A stretch of 64,000 bases of DNA from Chryseobacterium aquifrigidense (GTDB lineage: Bacteria; Bacteroidota; Bacteroidia; Flavobacteriales; Weeksellaceae): positions 3,206,008 through 3,270,007 of the forward strand of contig NZ_VFPD01000001.1 in the NCBI RefSeq assembly GCF_006716485.1. The letters run 5' to 3'. The position numbers and the translations under genes are program-made. Position 1 is the stretch's first letter, and each line of letters begins with the position of its first letter. Under the pieces are notes generated by a model. The model had not been told where the DNA came from, ran no database searches, and saw nothing but the letters and a program-made list of their open reading frames with translations. Below are positions 42,943-51,777 of this stretch, in pieces.

Positions 42943-43290
42943 TTAATTTTCATTTAATCCGTCAGCTTTCCATTTGATGAAAATATTGACCTGAGCTGCA
43001 GACAAAGATCCTCCCTGGGGCATTTTCCCGGGGTCACCATTAGGTCTTTGGATGCGGTCCAGAATTCCATCTATATTATTTTTTACCTGATCATAGGTAA
43101 CCAGCGGTTTAAAACTTCCTGCGGAATGACAGCCTATGCAGCTGTTGTCCACAATTGGTTTTACCTCTGTGGTATATTTTACGGGTGCAGTGATGGGTGT
43201 GTTATCAGAAATCTCTTCATACGTTCTGCTGTCACAAGCCGTCAGTATGATTGCTGACGACACTATCAATAAGGATGTTAGCTTTTTCAT
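42943..43290 (-). CDS. c-type cytochrome lipoprotein
   Basis: The 115-residue protein starts at the ATG at 43288-43290. Its lipobox is ILTAC with Cys19, so it is anchored in the membrane. One haem c site, C51-I-G-C54-H55 (in DNSCIGCHSAG), is followed by the candidate axial ligand Met90 in GDPGKMPQGG. The haem domain is small. It starts one base after the barrel gene and ends 10 bp before the YceI gene, which suggests one transcript. The longer frame to 43356 overlaps the upstream gene. Confidence 0.9.
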   Translation of the reverse strand: MKKLTSLLIVSSAIILTACDSRTYEEISDNTPITAPVKYTTEVKPIVDNSCIGCHSAGSFKPLVTYDQVKNNIDGILDRIQRPNGDPGKMPQGGSLSAAQVNIFIKWKADGLNEN

Positions 43291-43291
43291 A

Positions 43292-44140
43292 TTAAAAAAC
43301 TCTATAAAGATTAAACCCAAAGAAAATATGTCCCTTTCCCCATGCTCCTGTAGCATTGGTAAGATATCCGATATCTGAATTTATCTGGGAGTTCGTTAGT
43401 AAAAGCTGGAACACGTGTCCTCCTGTTTCTATATCTACGCCCAATGATAAAGGGTTTTTATAAAAACTGTGATCATCAAAATTCACAAAGTATTCTGCAT
43501 TCAGAGAAACTCTTTTTGAGATCTTGTAGCGTCCTCCCAATCCTGCCAGAAACTGGTTTTTATTTTCAATGGTAGGTTCGTAAAGGTTTTTATGAACAAA
43601 GGAAGGGGTAAGCTGTACTGAAAGCTTATCACTGAACCTTCTTGAAATCAAGGCCTGTGTAAGATAAGAAAGCCTGTCACTGAATGTAAGGTGTGGATAG
43701 GTATCTTTATCCAGTTCAGTATTGGCTCCCATTACATTGTATCCCACAATATCCACCGGGAAATTTTCACTTTGTTTTACCAGTCTGTATTTCACTGCTC
43801 CTTCAAAGGTTTTCATATTCGTTTCCCTGGAAAGGCTTACAGATACAGCATCTGAAATACCGTAGATAACGCCTAACTTGGTGGAAGCGTGGTCCAGACC
43901 GAAAAAGTCTTTAAATCCTGCGCTTATATCTCCAAATCTATGGGCAACAATGATGTACCATTCTTTTTTTGCAGCGAGTTTTGTAGATTGTCCTGTTACA
44001 ATCTGAAGGGCTTTAAAAGCGGGTTGTGAAGTTTCTGTGTTGGTTTTCACCGTGTCAATATCTTTCAGCAGATCTTCCTGTGCAAAGACAAGACCTGAAG
44101 AAAATACTGACAAAAATAAGAGAGTTTTCGTCATATACAA
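43292..44140 (-). CDS. Outer membrane beta-barrel (DUF5777-like)
   Basis: The 282-residue protein has a signal peptide (MYMTKTLLFLSVFSSGLVFAQ) and alternating strands typical of a barrel: WYIIVAHRFGDISAGFKDFF, TKLGVIYGISDAVSVSLSRE, SLNAEYFVNFDDHSFY. It ends GHIFFGFNLYRVF, an outer membrane insertion signal. The opening IVAHRFGDIS with the following GLDHASTKLG is that of DUF5777 barrels seen in Bacteroidota with cytochrome genes. It is the first gene of the operon, and its stop is one base before the cytochrome ATG. Confidence 0.82.
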   Translation of the reverse strand: MYMTKTLLFLSVFSSGLVFAQEDLLKDIDTVKTNTETSQPAFKALQIVTGQSTKLAAKKEWYIIVAHRFGDISAGFKDFFGLDHASTKLGVIYGISDAVSVSLSRETNMKTFEGAVKYRLVKQSENFPVDIVGYNVMGANTELDKDTYPHLTFSDRLSYLTQALISRRFSDKLSVQLTPSFVHKNLYEPTIENKNQFLAGLGGRYKISKRVSLNAEYFVNFDDHSFYKNPLSLGVDIETGGHVFQLLLTNSQINSDIGYLTNATGAWGKGHIFFGFNLYRVF

Positions 44141-44259
44141 TTTGAATTAAATTATGATATAACAAACTTATTGAGTTCTCAATTCAAAAACAGGTGATAA
44201 AAGTCACCAGCCAAATTGTTTTTATCAATGATAGAAATAAACTTTTCAAACAATTGAAA

Positions 44260-44910
44260 TTAGACAGTTCTAACATTTTCATTTACAGGAACTTTTATTC
44301 CTTCTTTAGTCTGCATGATTTCTCCCTCGCTTTCAATTTTTTTCAAAACTCTGCTTACCACTTCTCTTGAAGTTCCTAAACTATTGGCAATTTCACGATG
44401 GGTGATCTTAATAGGATTCTTTCCTGAGGATGAAATCTGTTGTTTGATATAGTTCAGAACTCTCTTATCCAACCTATGAAATACTGCATCGTTCACCATA
44501 TTCATTACTTCGGAGAATCTACGGTCATATTCATGGTAAAACAGCTTGTTGATTTCCGGAAACCTGATAAGCCATTCATGCATGATAGAAACCGGAATAA
44601 GAATCGCTTCCGAATCTTCTTCCGCAATAGCATACACCCTGCTGATATAATCTGTCAGAATAGATGAAAAGGTCATGAGACAGCTATCTTTCGGTTTGAT
44701 ATAATAGTAGATCAATTCTCTTCCATCATTCAGGGTAAATACCTTGATAGAGCCTTTTATCAGGAAAGGAACAAATTTATTTTTCTGCCCTTCTCTTATG
44801 ATTTCAGTTTTTGATTTTATATCAACAGCCACAGCATGCTTTTCGAGCTCTGATAAAAAATCAGCACCCAAAAAGCCAAACTTACTTACAGCAAACGAAT
44901 TATCAATCAT
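44260..44910 (-). CDS. Crp/Fnr-family regulator
   Basis: A 216-residue protein with an N-terminal cNMP-like barrel (about 20-115) and a C-terminal HTH (THREIANSLGTSREVVSRVLKKIESEG, about 166-191) that fits the Fnr/Crp type. It has a single Cys, so the iron-sulfur Fnr cluster is absent. It is encoded 120 bp upstream of the redox operon on the same strand and is the likely regulator of it. Oxygen or nitric-oxide sensing is a guess. Confidence 0.9.
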   Translation of the reverse strand: MIDNSFAVSKFGFLGADFLSELEKHAVAVDIKSKTEIIREGQKNKFVPFLIKGSIKVFTLNDGRELIYYYIKPKDSCLMTFSSILTDYISRVYAIAEEDSEAILIPVSIMHEWLIRFPEINKLFYHEYDRRFSEVMNMVNDAVFHRLDKRVLNYIKQQISSSGKNPIKITHREIANSLGTSREVVSRVLKKIESEGEIMQTKEGIKVPVNENVRTV

Positions 44911-45044
44911 ATCTTATATTTTCTACTTTTTCTTAAACAAAGATATAAAAATGATATACGCTTACTACATATTTTTATTTTATTAAAGAAAATTAACAAT
45001 TATAAAATTCAAATATAAATTTCATTGATTCCTATGATTTGATA

Positions 45045-45076
45045 TAAAAAAACCACAGTAATGAACTGTGGCATTT
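45045..45076 (-). terminator. Terminator of the TonB-receptor operon
   Basis: On the - strand CCACAGT, a 5-base loop, ACTGTGG and a TTTTTTTA tail; it is placed about 40 bp beyond the receptor stop. Confidence 0.85.
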
Positions 45077-45107
45077 TTATTTTACTTTAAAAAAGATATT
45101 TACAAAT

Positions 45108-47255
45108 CTAAAATCTGTATTTTGCATTGAATCCGTAAAAGAAATACGCTTTTCCAGGTCCTGGATTAAGATCTGTAGGAACCGTGTAATTACTTCCTTT
45201 GTCTGAATCATTGATATTATTTCCTAAGAATAAAAATGTATAATTCGTCTGGCTTGTAAGATTATTACCCATCACATACAGGTCCAGATCCAGTTTATTG
45301 AAAGACTTTTTAAATCCTAATTTTGAATTAAGCAATCCGAAACCTTTTACCAGATTTGTATTGTTAAAGTCTGAATATACATTTCCAAGATAATTATAGG
45401 TATTCACAAGATAAAATCCCGGCTTGGTAAAGATGTCCAATCCTACGGTATATTTGTTCCGTGGAACTCCTACTACTGTTTTGTGATCATAAGTATTCTT
45501 TTTCCCTCCTACAATTGTTGTAAAGTCTTTGTACTTCGCATCATAATAAGAAAGGTTGAAAAAAGGAACAATTCTCTCAATAAATGAGTTCTCTGCTCTG
45601 TACTGATATCCTACGCTAAACTCAAGTCCTGTATTTTTCTGACTTCCGGTATTAGCCCAGTACGTTTGTCCACTTGTATTACCTGGCAAAAGCAGCTGTG
45701 TAAGTTTATCGGAATAGTCTATTTTGAATGCTGAAATCCGGTAATCCAATTTTGTATTCAGTAAAAGTCCGTGTACACTGAAATCAAACATTTTGGCACG
45801 TTCAGGTTTTAAATCATCATTCGTGGCATTTGTAGCTGTAATAAATGAAGAAGCTGCAGTAGGGGAATTATATCCTTCGCTATAGCTTAGATTAAGGATC
45901 TGATGTTTCCATTCTTTCTGTAATGCAAAGTGAGGAGTACAGGCCAGGTCATACTTTTTATTAAATGACTGATCTTTGTGTCCGGGAACTAAATCTGGTA
46001 AGGCATACAGATCCTTCCTGTCATAATTGGTTCTGTTACCACTTATTCCTGCCAGAAATGTAAGTCCCCACGGCTTATAGGTAAGATAATCGATCACAAA
46101 ATAGGTGGACTGGTCATTATTATATTTAAAATATGAGGCACCATTCATGCCTGTTGTCTGCAAAGGTTCTGTTTCTGAACCTGTAAACCTGTAACTCGAA
46201 GTAGTGGAAACAGAATTCTGTATCTCTGCTCCGAAATCTAAACGGTTTTCAAAATCTTTAAACTCGTTCTTTAATGTAAAAGTTGAACGCAGCCCTACAT
46301 TCGGGGAACTTGTAATTCCATATGCTCCTGCTGAAACACTTTCCGTATTGGCATTGTAATAAAACAGGGTTGTATAGTTTCTTAAATTAGAAGTAAGACT
46401 TACAGTATTACCCAATCCTATTCTTGTTGATTTTATTTTTGTTCCTGCATTTTTTCTGATATAAGCCGCATTTCCATTATCGATTCCTGCATAGTAATCA
46501 TCGTATGAAATTTGTCCTGAAGTGTGTTCGTAAGAGTAAGCCTGACTTGCAAAGAAACTTAACTGATCTTTTTTGCTTACTTTCACCGTACCATTTACAT
46601 TGAAAAAATTTTTCAGTCCTCCTCCATTAGGTCTGTATCCATCTGTTTCAAGATGCCCATATGCAGCACTTACTGAATAATTATCGTCCGCAACATTCAG
46701 CTGTGTTCTTGACTGAAAGGTTTTAAACGCGCCGAACATCGCATTTTCTGAAACAGATGCTCCTTTTGTAAAATCCGGACGGGTATAAAAACGAACTGCT
46801 CCACCTACACCTCCGCCATACATTGTTGCGGCAGGCCCTTTGATCACCTCAACATTAGTTACATATGCAAAGTCGACATCATCCAGAACCGTAACCCCTT
46901 CAGCGTTGGTTAAAGGCATATTATTCCAGTAAGCTTTTACTCCCCAGTTATTAAATTTCTGATCATTCCCGTACCCTCTCAATACCAGTCTCTGACCTCC
47001 AAAATTCGTCCGTTTATCTACCTGAAGCCCTGGCATTGTAGATAAGGTCTGATCGATTGCTGCAGGATTATTTCTGTTAAGGTCTTCTTCAGAAAGGGTT
47101 TCTACAGATTGGCCGTGTCTCTTAAATTCTGCACGTTCCTGTTTAATTTTTTTTCTGCCAAGGATATTAATTTCATCTATTGATCCTTCCTGATTCTGCT
47201 GTGCATGCGCAATAGTACAACCTAACAAAGCTGCCATGCATATATATTTATTCAT
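45108..47255 (-). CDS. TonB-dependent receptor
   Basis: The 715-residue protein has a signal peptide and a plug domain (about 40-155: EEDLNRNNPAAIDQTLSTMP, LRGYGNDQKFNNWGVKAYWN, VIKGPAATMYGGGVGGAVRF). A 22-strand barrel follows, ending FYGFNAKYRF. It lacks an N-terminal signalling domain and the carboxypeptidase-like repeat, so it is of the FecA/siderophore type rather than SusC. It is last in a four-gene operon (T9SS propeller, lipoprotein, unknown, receptor). The ligand is unknown. Confidence 0.93.
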   Translation of the reverse strand: MNKYICMAALLGCTIAHAQQNQEGSIDEINILGRKKIKQERAEFKRHGQSVETLSEEDLNRNNPAAIDQTLSTMPGLQVDKRTNFGGQRLVLRGYGNDQKFNNWGVKAYWNNMPLTNAEGVTVLDDVDFAYVTNVEVIKGPAATMYGGGVGGAVRFYTRPDFTKGASVSENAMFGAFKTFQSRTQLNVADDNYSVSAAYGHLETDGYRPNGGGLKNFFNVNGTVKVSKKDQLSFFASQAYSYEHTSGQISYDDYYAGIDNGNAAYIRKNAGTKIKSTRIGLGNTVSLTSNLRNYTTLFYYNANTESVSAGAYGITSSPNVGLRSTFTLKNEFKDFENRLDFGAEIQNSVSTTSSYRFTGSETEPLQTTGMNGASYFKYNNDQSTYFVIDYLTYKPWGLTFLAGISGNRTNYDRKDLYALPDLVPGHKDQSFNKKYDLACTPHFALQKEWKHQILNLSYSEGYNSPTAASSFITATNATNDDLKPERAKMFDFSVHGLLLNTKLDYRISAFKIDYSDKLTQLLLPGNTSGQTYWANTGSQKNTGLEFSVGYQYRAENSFIERIVPFFNLSYYDAKYKDFTTIVGGKKNTYDHKTVVGVPRNKYTVGLDIFTKPGFYLVNTYNYLGNVYSDFNNTNLVKGFGLLNSKLGFKKSFNKLDLDLYVMGNNLTSQTNYTFLFLGNNINDSDKGSNYTVPTDLNPGPGKAYFFYGFNAKYRF

Positions 47256-47288
47256 TGTTCAAAATTTGTGTTACCATTACTATAATAT

Positions 47289-47852
47289 TCATACCTGTTT
47301 TGATGTATCATACATTTCAGGAGGCGGAGGATTAATGGATATATAGGATATAATTGCTGATGGAAAATGGTAGCCCGGGTATGTTCTGAAATCTAAATTG
47401 TCAGAAACAGAATATTCTTTACGAGAAATAACTGCTAAAAAAAGAGAAATTTTATATCCAATTTTACAATGCAAAGGGAAATCAAAATGCTTGTGTATAT
47501 CGATATTTCGTACAGCCAGCTTTTCTGAAAAGTCAACAAGAGAATTGATGATGATATCTTTTTTATCTCTGTAACAGAAAATCTTTTTTTCACCATTAAT
47601 AATCCGTGTTTGGATGATATCATAAGAATATCCGTTAAGAATAAACTCATTCTTTTCTTTCCACCGGACACCTGCAATATCTGCTTCTGAAAAGCATATG
47701 GTTTCTGAATTCTTGAATTTATTTCTCGCAATATTGCATTGCGTTTTTCTATAAAACTCTTTTTTCAGACAAACCATGCCGGAATAAATCATATTATTAC
47801 ACAATATGACGACCGTAAAACATAGAAGAATAAAAAACAGTTTTTTGTACAA
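47289..47852 (-). CDS. Membrane-anchored protein of unknown function
   Basis: The 187-residue protein starts with a hydrophobic segment (LFFILLCFTVVILCNNMI) that could be a signal peptide or anchor. The mature part is basic, with several Cys (CLKKEFYRKTQC, ICFSE) and a C-terminal PPPPEM. A short proline-rich end is often seen on small genes upstream of flavobacterial TonB receptors. No domain is recognised. It starts 10 bp after the lipoprotein gene and ends 33 bp before the receptor. Confidence 0.7.
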   Translation of the reverse strand: MYKKLFFILLCFTVVILCNNMIYSGMVCLKKEFYRKTQCNIARNKFKNSETICFSEADIAGVRWKEKNEFILNGYSYDIIQTRIINGEKKIFCYRDKKDIIINSLVDFSEKLAVRNIDIHKHFDFPLHCKIGYKISLFLAVISRKEYSVSDNLDFRTYPGYHFPSAIISYISINPPPPEMYDTSKQV

Positions 47853-47862
47853 ATGAAAATAT

Positions 47863-48333
47863 TTAAGGGATGAATTCTCCGGAAGATTCAGTTTCCGTAA
47901 ATTTTGAAATATTTATTTTATACAAGACCTTCGATCCCTGGGCAGTATATTCTACCCAATTGTCTTTTGGATTTAATTTTTGCGGAACAGAGTTTTCCAG
48001 AGGTGCTCCAGCCGTCATTTGATCTGCTGTCTTTGTATTTTCATCATTTTTGTAAGGAAGATTTCCTCTTATTACTATTGTGTTGCCTATGATATTTTGA
48101 ACAAACGGAATGGTATTTCCTTCCACTCTAAATTTTTTTACGGTGATGACACTATTATTTTTATTTTTCAGTTTAACAGTATATACCACTCCTCGTACCC
48201 CTGCTCTTCCACCTATCCACTCTGATTTTTCAGCAGAGATCACAGATAGTGTCTTATCCTGATATAAAGAGGATACCGGCATCCCACAGGAAGCCAGCAT
48301 CCAAAATACTACTACATACAATTGATTATTCAT
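47863..48333 (-). CDS. Lipoprotein of unknown function
   Basis: A 156-residue protein with lipobox LASC (Cys16) and a beta-rich mature part (VISAEKSEWIGGRAGVRGVVYT; ITVKKFRVEGNTIPF). The repeated short strands suggest a beta-sandwich, but no family is recognised. It starts two bases after the stop of the T9SS gene and is followed by the unknown anchored protein, within a tight operon that ends in a TonB receptor. Confidence 0.7.
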   Translation of the reverse strand: MNNQLYVVVFWMLASCGMPVSSLYQDKTLSVISAEKSEWIGGRAGVRGVVYTVKLKNKNNSVITVKKFRVEGNTIPFVQNIIGNTIVIRGNLPYKNDENTKTADQMTAGAPLENSVPQKLNPKDNWVEYTAQGSKVLYKINISKFTETESSGEFIP

Positions 48334-48335
48334 TT

Positions 48336-51176
48336 TTAATCATTATCACCTCCGGTACGTCCCAGCACCAGGAAGTTACCACTATATACGATTTCACCTT
48401 TAGACTCCGCTTTCAAAATATAATTTCCAGGGACAAGATTTTGTCCGAATTCTTCATCAGACTTCACATTTTTCTTACTGTACACCAATCTGCCCGAGCC
48501 ATCCACGATGCTTATATCCACACTGCTGTATTTGGCAGTGTCAAATCTCAAATGGGAAATTCCTTTTGAAGGGTTCGGATATATAATGTTCAGATCTCTT
48601 TTAGATTTGGTTTCAGCTGTTGACAAAGCAGGCAATGTATTTTGAGTGGTCCATGCTCCTCTGCCATAAGTGGAAACTAATACTGTTTTGGTAGTGGGTC
48701 TGTAATCCAGATTAGTAATTCTTATATTTCCGATATTCCCTGTTACAGAAGACCATTCAGGAGTTGTTGCCAGGAAATTGGTAGTTCCCCAAACTCCCAT
48801 TTCTGTTCCTATTATGACTTCATTTGGATTGTCTGGATTTCTTAAAACTGTTCTTACCGGCATATCAGGAAGGTTTCCTTCTTTATTCTGCCAGGTTGTT
48901 CCTCCATCTGTAGAATAGAAAACACTGGTGAGGTTATAGTTAGAAAAAGTAATGATTATTTCATTCTCATTCGCGCCAAATTCTATATCAGAAACAGTAC
49001 CTGCTATGGGTGATGTCAGCAGGGTGGCTGCGTATGCTGTGGTGTTGGCATTTGCTACTTTAAAGATTCTTCCCAGGTTGGTTCCTACAAAAAGAGTGGT
49101 GGAAGCAGTTGTATAAGGAGATACTTTCATCCATGAAATCTGCTCTCCAGACTGTGCTGTTCCTACAGTAACCACATTATTAGTGAATGATGTAGCTGTT
49201 GCAGAAAGTCCGCTTGTTCTGAAAAGTGTAAGCCCGGAACGATAAGAATAAAAGACATCATTGATCCTATCTAATGCAATTTCATTTGTAAAATGCCCTA
49301 AGTTTGCATTGGTACCAGCTATAAGATTATACACATTGCTAGCCAATAAATAATGATTGTTATTAGTATAGCTCGAAATTTCATAAGTATCAAGATCATC
49401 ATACTCTGTATACATACCATCTCCCCCTGTACCAGCAAACTTGGAAAGAAAGTTATTGGATTGTGGCACACCATAAAGCCACCATGAACCATTATCCTGA
49501 GCCCCGGCCAATAATTCTTCATCTACCGGAGTTTTTGTAGGATTAAGCATTGCTGTGTAGAACTGTGTTACATTATACCTGGTATTTCTTGCCGAAAATG
49601 CTCCCGCTGTTCCTATATTCGTTTTATCAGGGACAAAGTAAACTCCTCCGTCATTTCCAAACATCATCTCCTTACTGGCATAATTATTAAAGGGGTTGAA
49701 TACTATTGCATGTTGGTCAGCATGAACTGTAGAAACCTGCAGACTGGCCATATTGTTATTATCGGACCATTTTGAAATCTGGCTCCATGTACCTCCTCCG
49801 TTCGTAGATTTATACAGATCAACACCTCCGATATACACTGTATTGTCATCTTGAGGATCTGCTGCGATCACAAGATCATAAAAAGATTGCCCTCTGGTGA
49901 AATCATTAGCAGGAATACTGGTATCTGTAGCCGCAGGCAATGTCAAAACAGGTGCTGCATTATTGGTAGCCTGCCATGTTACCCCTCCGTCCGCAGAACG
50001 TGCAATTCGGATTGGTTCTGTAGTTGTGGAGCTTCCCTGCATAAAAGCATAGATTTTATTAGGGTCTGTTTTAGAAAGACAAAAATTGACTCTTGCTCCT
50101 GCATTTCCTACATTGTATACCTGATTAAAAGTATTTCCGTCTGCAGATTTAAAAATCCTGCCTCCCGAATCTATATTAGAAAATCTTGCAGTTCTGGTAG
50201 AAACCCAAACAGAATTATCTGTGCCAATTTCTATTTGCTGAATAGAATATCCTGTTGTACTGGTTGTATTTGTTGTTGTATCTAAAGCCAGTAAATTGGT
50301 ATTTTTGGTAAATGTAGCCCCTCCATCAGTAGATTTGTATAAACCAGCCTGATTTAATCCCTGCCATCCGGCATTAAAAGAAGGGGTGGCTACATATGTC
50401 CCACTTACCCCTGCATATACTTCTGAGACTCCGTTGTTATTTCTTACTTTAACATCATTAATATAAAAATTTCCATTTCCTATTCCATTCGAATAGGTTA
50501 CCGGTATTGTAAATATCTGTATCCAGGTTGCACCTCCATCCGTTGATTTCCATATTCCGGATCCTTTAGCATCACCTGTTTCAGTTTCCCCTGTACCAAC
50601 ATAAAATACCTGTGGATTATTTGGGTCATAAGTAATACATGAAACCGAAGTATTGGCCCAGAATGTACTGAGAGGCTGCCATTCATTGGTAATTACGGAA
50701 GGATCCTGGTTAACCCAAAGCCCACCGGAAATTCCGCCGGCAAATACTCTTTTGCCGGTAGGATCATTAGGGTCATACATAATGGCCCGTGTTCTTCCCC
50801 CTACGTCATAAGGACCTCTTTCAATCCACGGCTCATTCACAATTTTACGGCTAGCAGAGCTATTATAACTGGAAATAAAAGACATCGGTTGTGCAGCTTT
50901 ATATTTCCCCGCGATAATATCCTCATTTACCTTTACAAGGCCTTCAAAATTGGTTCTCCCTGTGACAGGATCCATTGTTCTCTTGTAATCTTCTTCATAA
51001 TACTCATTAGGGGGTATTCCAGTTGCCTTAGCAGCTTTATGCAGCTGTTTAAGGTTTCTGTCATATTGGGCATATAATTTCTGTAAATGTTTTTGATTGT
51101 TTTTGAGCGTATTATGCTGTGCATTCATATAAGTGCAAAGCAATACCGCCGCAACAGGGTAGATTTTCAGTTTCAT
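48336..51176 (-). CDS. Large T9SS-secreted Asp-box propeller protein (VPS10/sortilin-like)
   Basis: The 946-residue protein has a signal peptide (MKLKIYPVAAVLLCTYMNA) and a ten-or-so bladed propeller with at least five Asp boxes of the S-x-D-x-G-x-x-W/F type: KSTDGGATW, KSTDGGATFTK, RSADGGVTW, KSTNGGGTW, YSTDGGTTW. Asp boxes mark sialidase/BNR and VPS10 sortilin-like folds. The C-terminal T9SS domain starts at IIYPNPSKGISHLRF and runs to the end. It should be a large surface protein; a hydrolytic active site is not visible, so binding or adhesion is as likely as enzymatic action. It leads the operon with the TonB receptor. Confidence 0.88.
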   Translation of the reverse strand: MKLKIYPVAAVLLCTYMNAQHNTLKNNQKHLQKLYAQYDRNLKQLHKAAKATGIPPNEYYEEDYKRTMDPVTGRTNFEGLVKVNEDIIAGKYKAAQPMSFISSYNSSASRKIVNEPWIERGPYDVGGRTRAIMYDPNDPTGKRVFAGGISGGLWVNQDPSVITNEWQPLSTFWANTSVSCITYDPNNPQVFYVGTGETETGDAKGSGIWKSTDGGATWIQIFTIPVTYSNGIGNGNFYINDVKVRNNNGVSEVYAGVSGTYVATPSFNAGWQGLNQAGLYKSTDGGATFTKNTNLLALDTTTNTTSTTGYSIQQIEIGTDNSVWVSTRTARFSNIDSGGRIFKSADGNTFNQVYNVGNAGARVNFCLSKTDPNKIYAFMQGSSTTTEPIRIARSADGGVTWQATNNAAPVLTLPAATDTSIPANDFTRGQSFYDLVIAADPQDDNTVYIGGVDLYKSTNGGGTWSQISKWSDNNNMASLQVSTVHADQHAIVFNPFNNYASKEMMFGNDGGVYFVPDKTNIGTAGAFSARNTRYNVTQFYTAMLNPTKTPVDEELLAGAQDNGSWWLYGVPQSNNFLSKFAGTGGDGMYTEYDDLDTYEISSYTNNNHYLLASNVYNLIAGTNANLGHFTNEIALDRINDVFYSYRSGLTLFRTSGLSATATSFTNNVVTVGTAQSGEQISWMKVSPYTTASTTLFVGTNLGRIFKVANANTTAYAATLLTSPIAGTVSDIEFGANENEIIITFSNYNLTSVFYSTDGGTTWQNKEGNLPDMPVRTVLRNPDNPNEVIIGTEMGVWGTTNFLATTPEWSSVTGNIGNIRITNLDYRPTTKTVLVSTYGRGAWTTQNTLPALSTAETKSKRDLNIIYPNPSKGISHLRFDTAKYSSVDISIVDGSGRLVYSKKNVKSDEEFGQNLVPGNYILKAESKGEIVYSGNFLVLGRTGGDND

Positions 51177-51329
51177 TTGTTTTTTTTACGAATATACTTA
51201 AATAAATATCATAAATTCAAAACAAATCAATAAATACTGTTGATTTAAAAATAAAAACAACAAAATAATATCAAATACCTATTTGTGCGTTTTTTTATTT
51301 TTTAATTAAAAGATTGTTTTTTTTAATTA

Positions 51330-51361
51330 AAAAACAAAAAGCCCCGGATAAATCCGGGGCA
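51330..51361 (-). terminator. Terminator after DUF3467 gene
   Basis: Perfect GCCCCGGAT...ATCCGGGGC stem with a U-rich tail on the - strand (CTTTTTGTTTTTTAA), about 24 bp past the stop. Confidence 0.92.
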
Positions 51362-51384
51362 ATTATATGATTATAAAAGAAATC

Positions 51385-51690
51385 TTACGCTTGAACGTTG
51401 TTTCCTCCTAATACGAAAGGCTCAACTTCTTTGATTTCTCCGAACTGCTGCTCGTAGTTAGCGATGTTCTGTTGAAGAGCGTTTAATACTCTTTTAGCGT
51501 GAAGTGGAGCAAGAATTACTCTTGATCTTACTTTAGCTTGCTGAACACCTGGCATCAACTGAATAAAGTCTACTACAAATTCAGATGGAGAGTGGTTTAC
51601 TAAAGCTAGGTTAGCATAGATACCAGCAGCTACCATTTCGTTTAATTCGATGTTGATGTTTCCGTCTTGTGGATTTTGATTGTTGTCCAT
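51385..51690 (-). CDS. DUF3467 family protein
   Basis: A 101-residue soluble acidic protein. The core GIYANLALVNHSPSEFVVDF (about 33-52) and VILAPLHAKRVLNALQQNI mark DUF3467, conserved in Bacteroidota and typically encoded just after rpoC, as here. It probably shares the rpoBC transcript, with the terminator placed after it. The function is unknown. Confidence 0.93.
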   Translation of the reverse strand: MDNNQNPQDGNINIELNEMVAAGIYANLALVNHSPSEFVVDFIQLMPGVQQAKVRSRVILAPLHAKRVLNALQQNIANYEQQFGEIKEVEPFVLGGNNVQA

Positions 51691-51777
51691 TGTTATAAAT
51701 TATGTTTTTAAAATTCGAAATTTGAGATTGTGAAAATATAAAAATAATTTCAAATCCCAAATTTCAAATCATTAATT

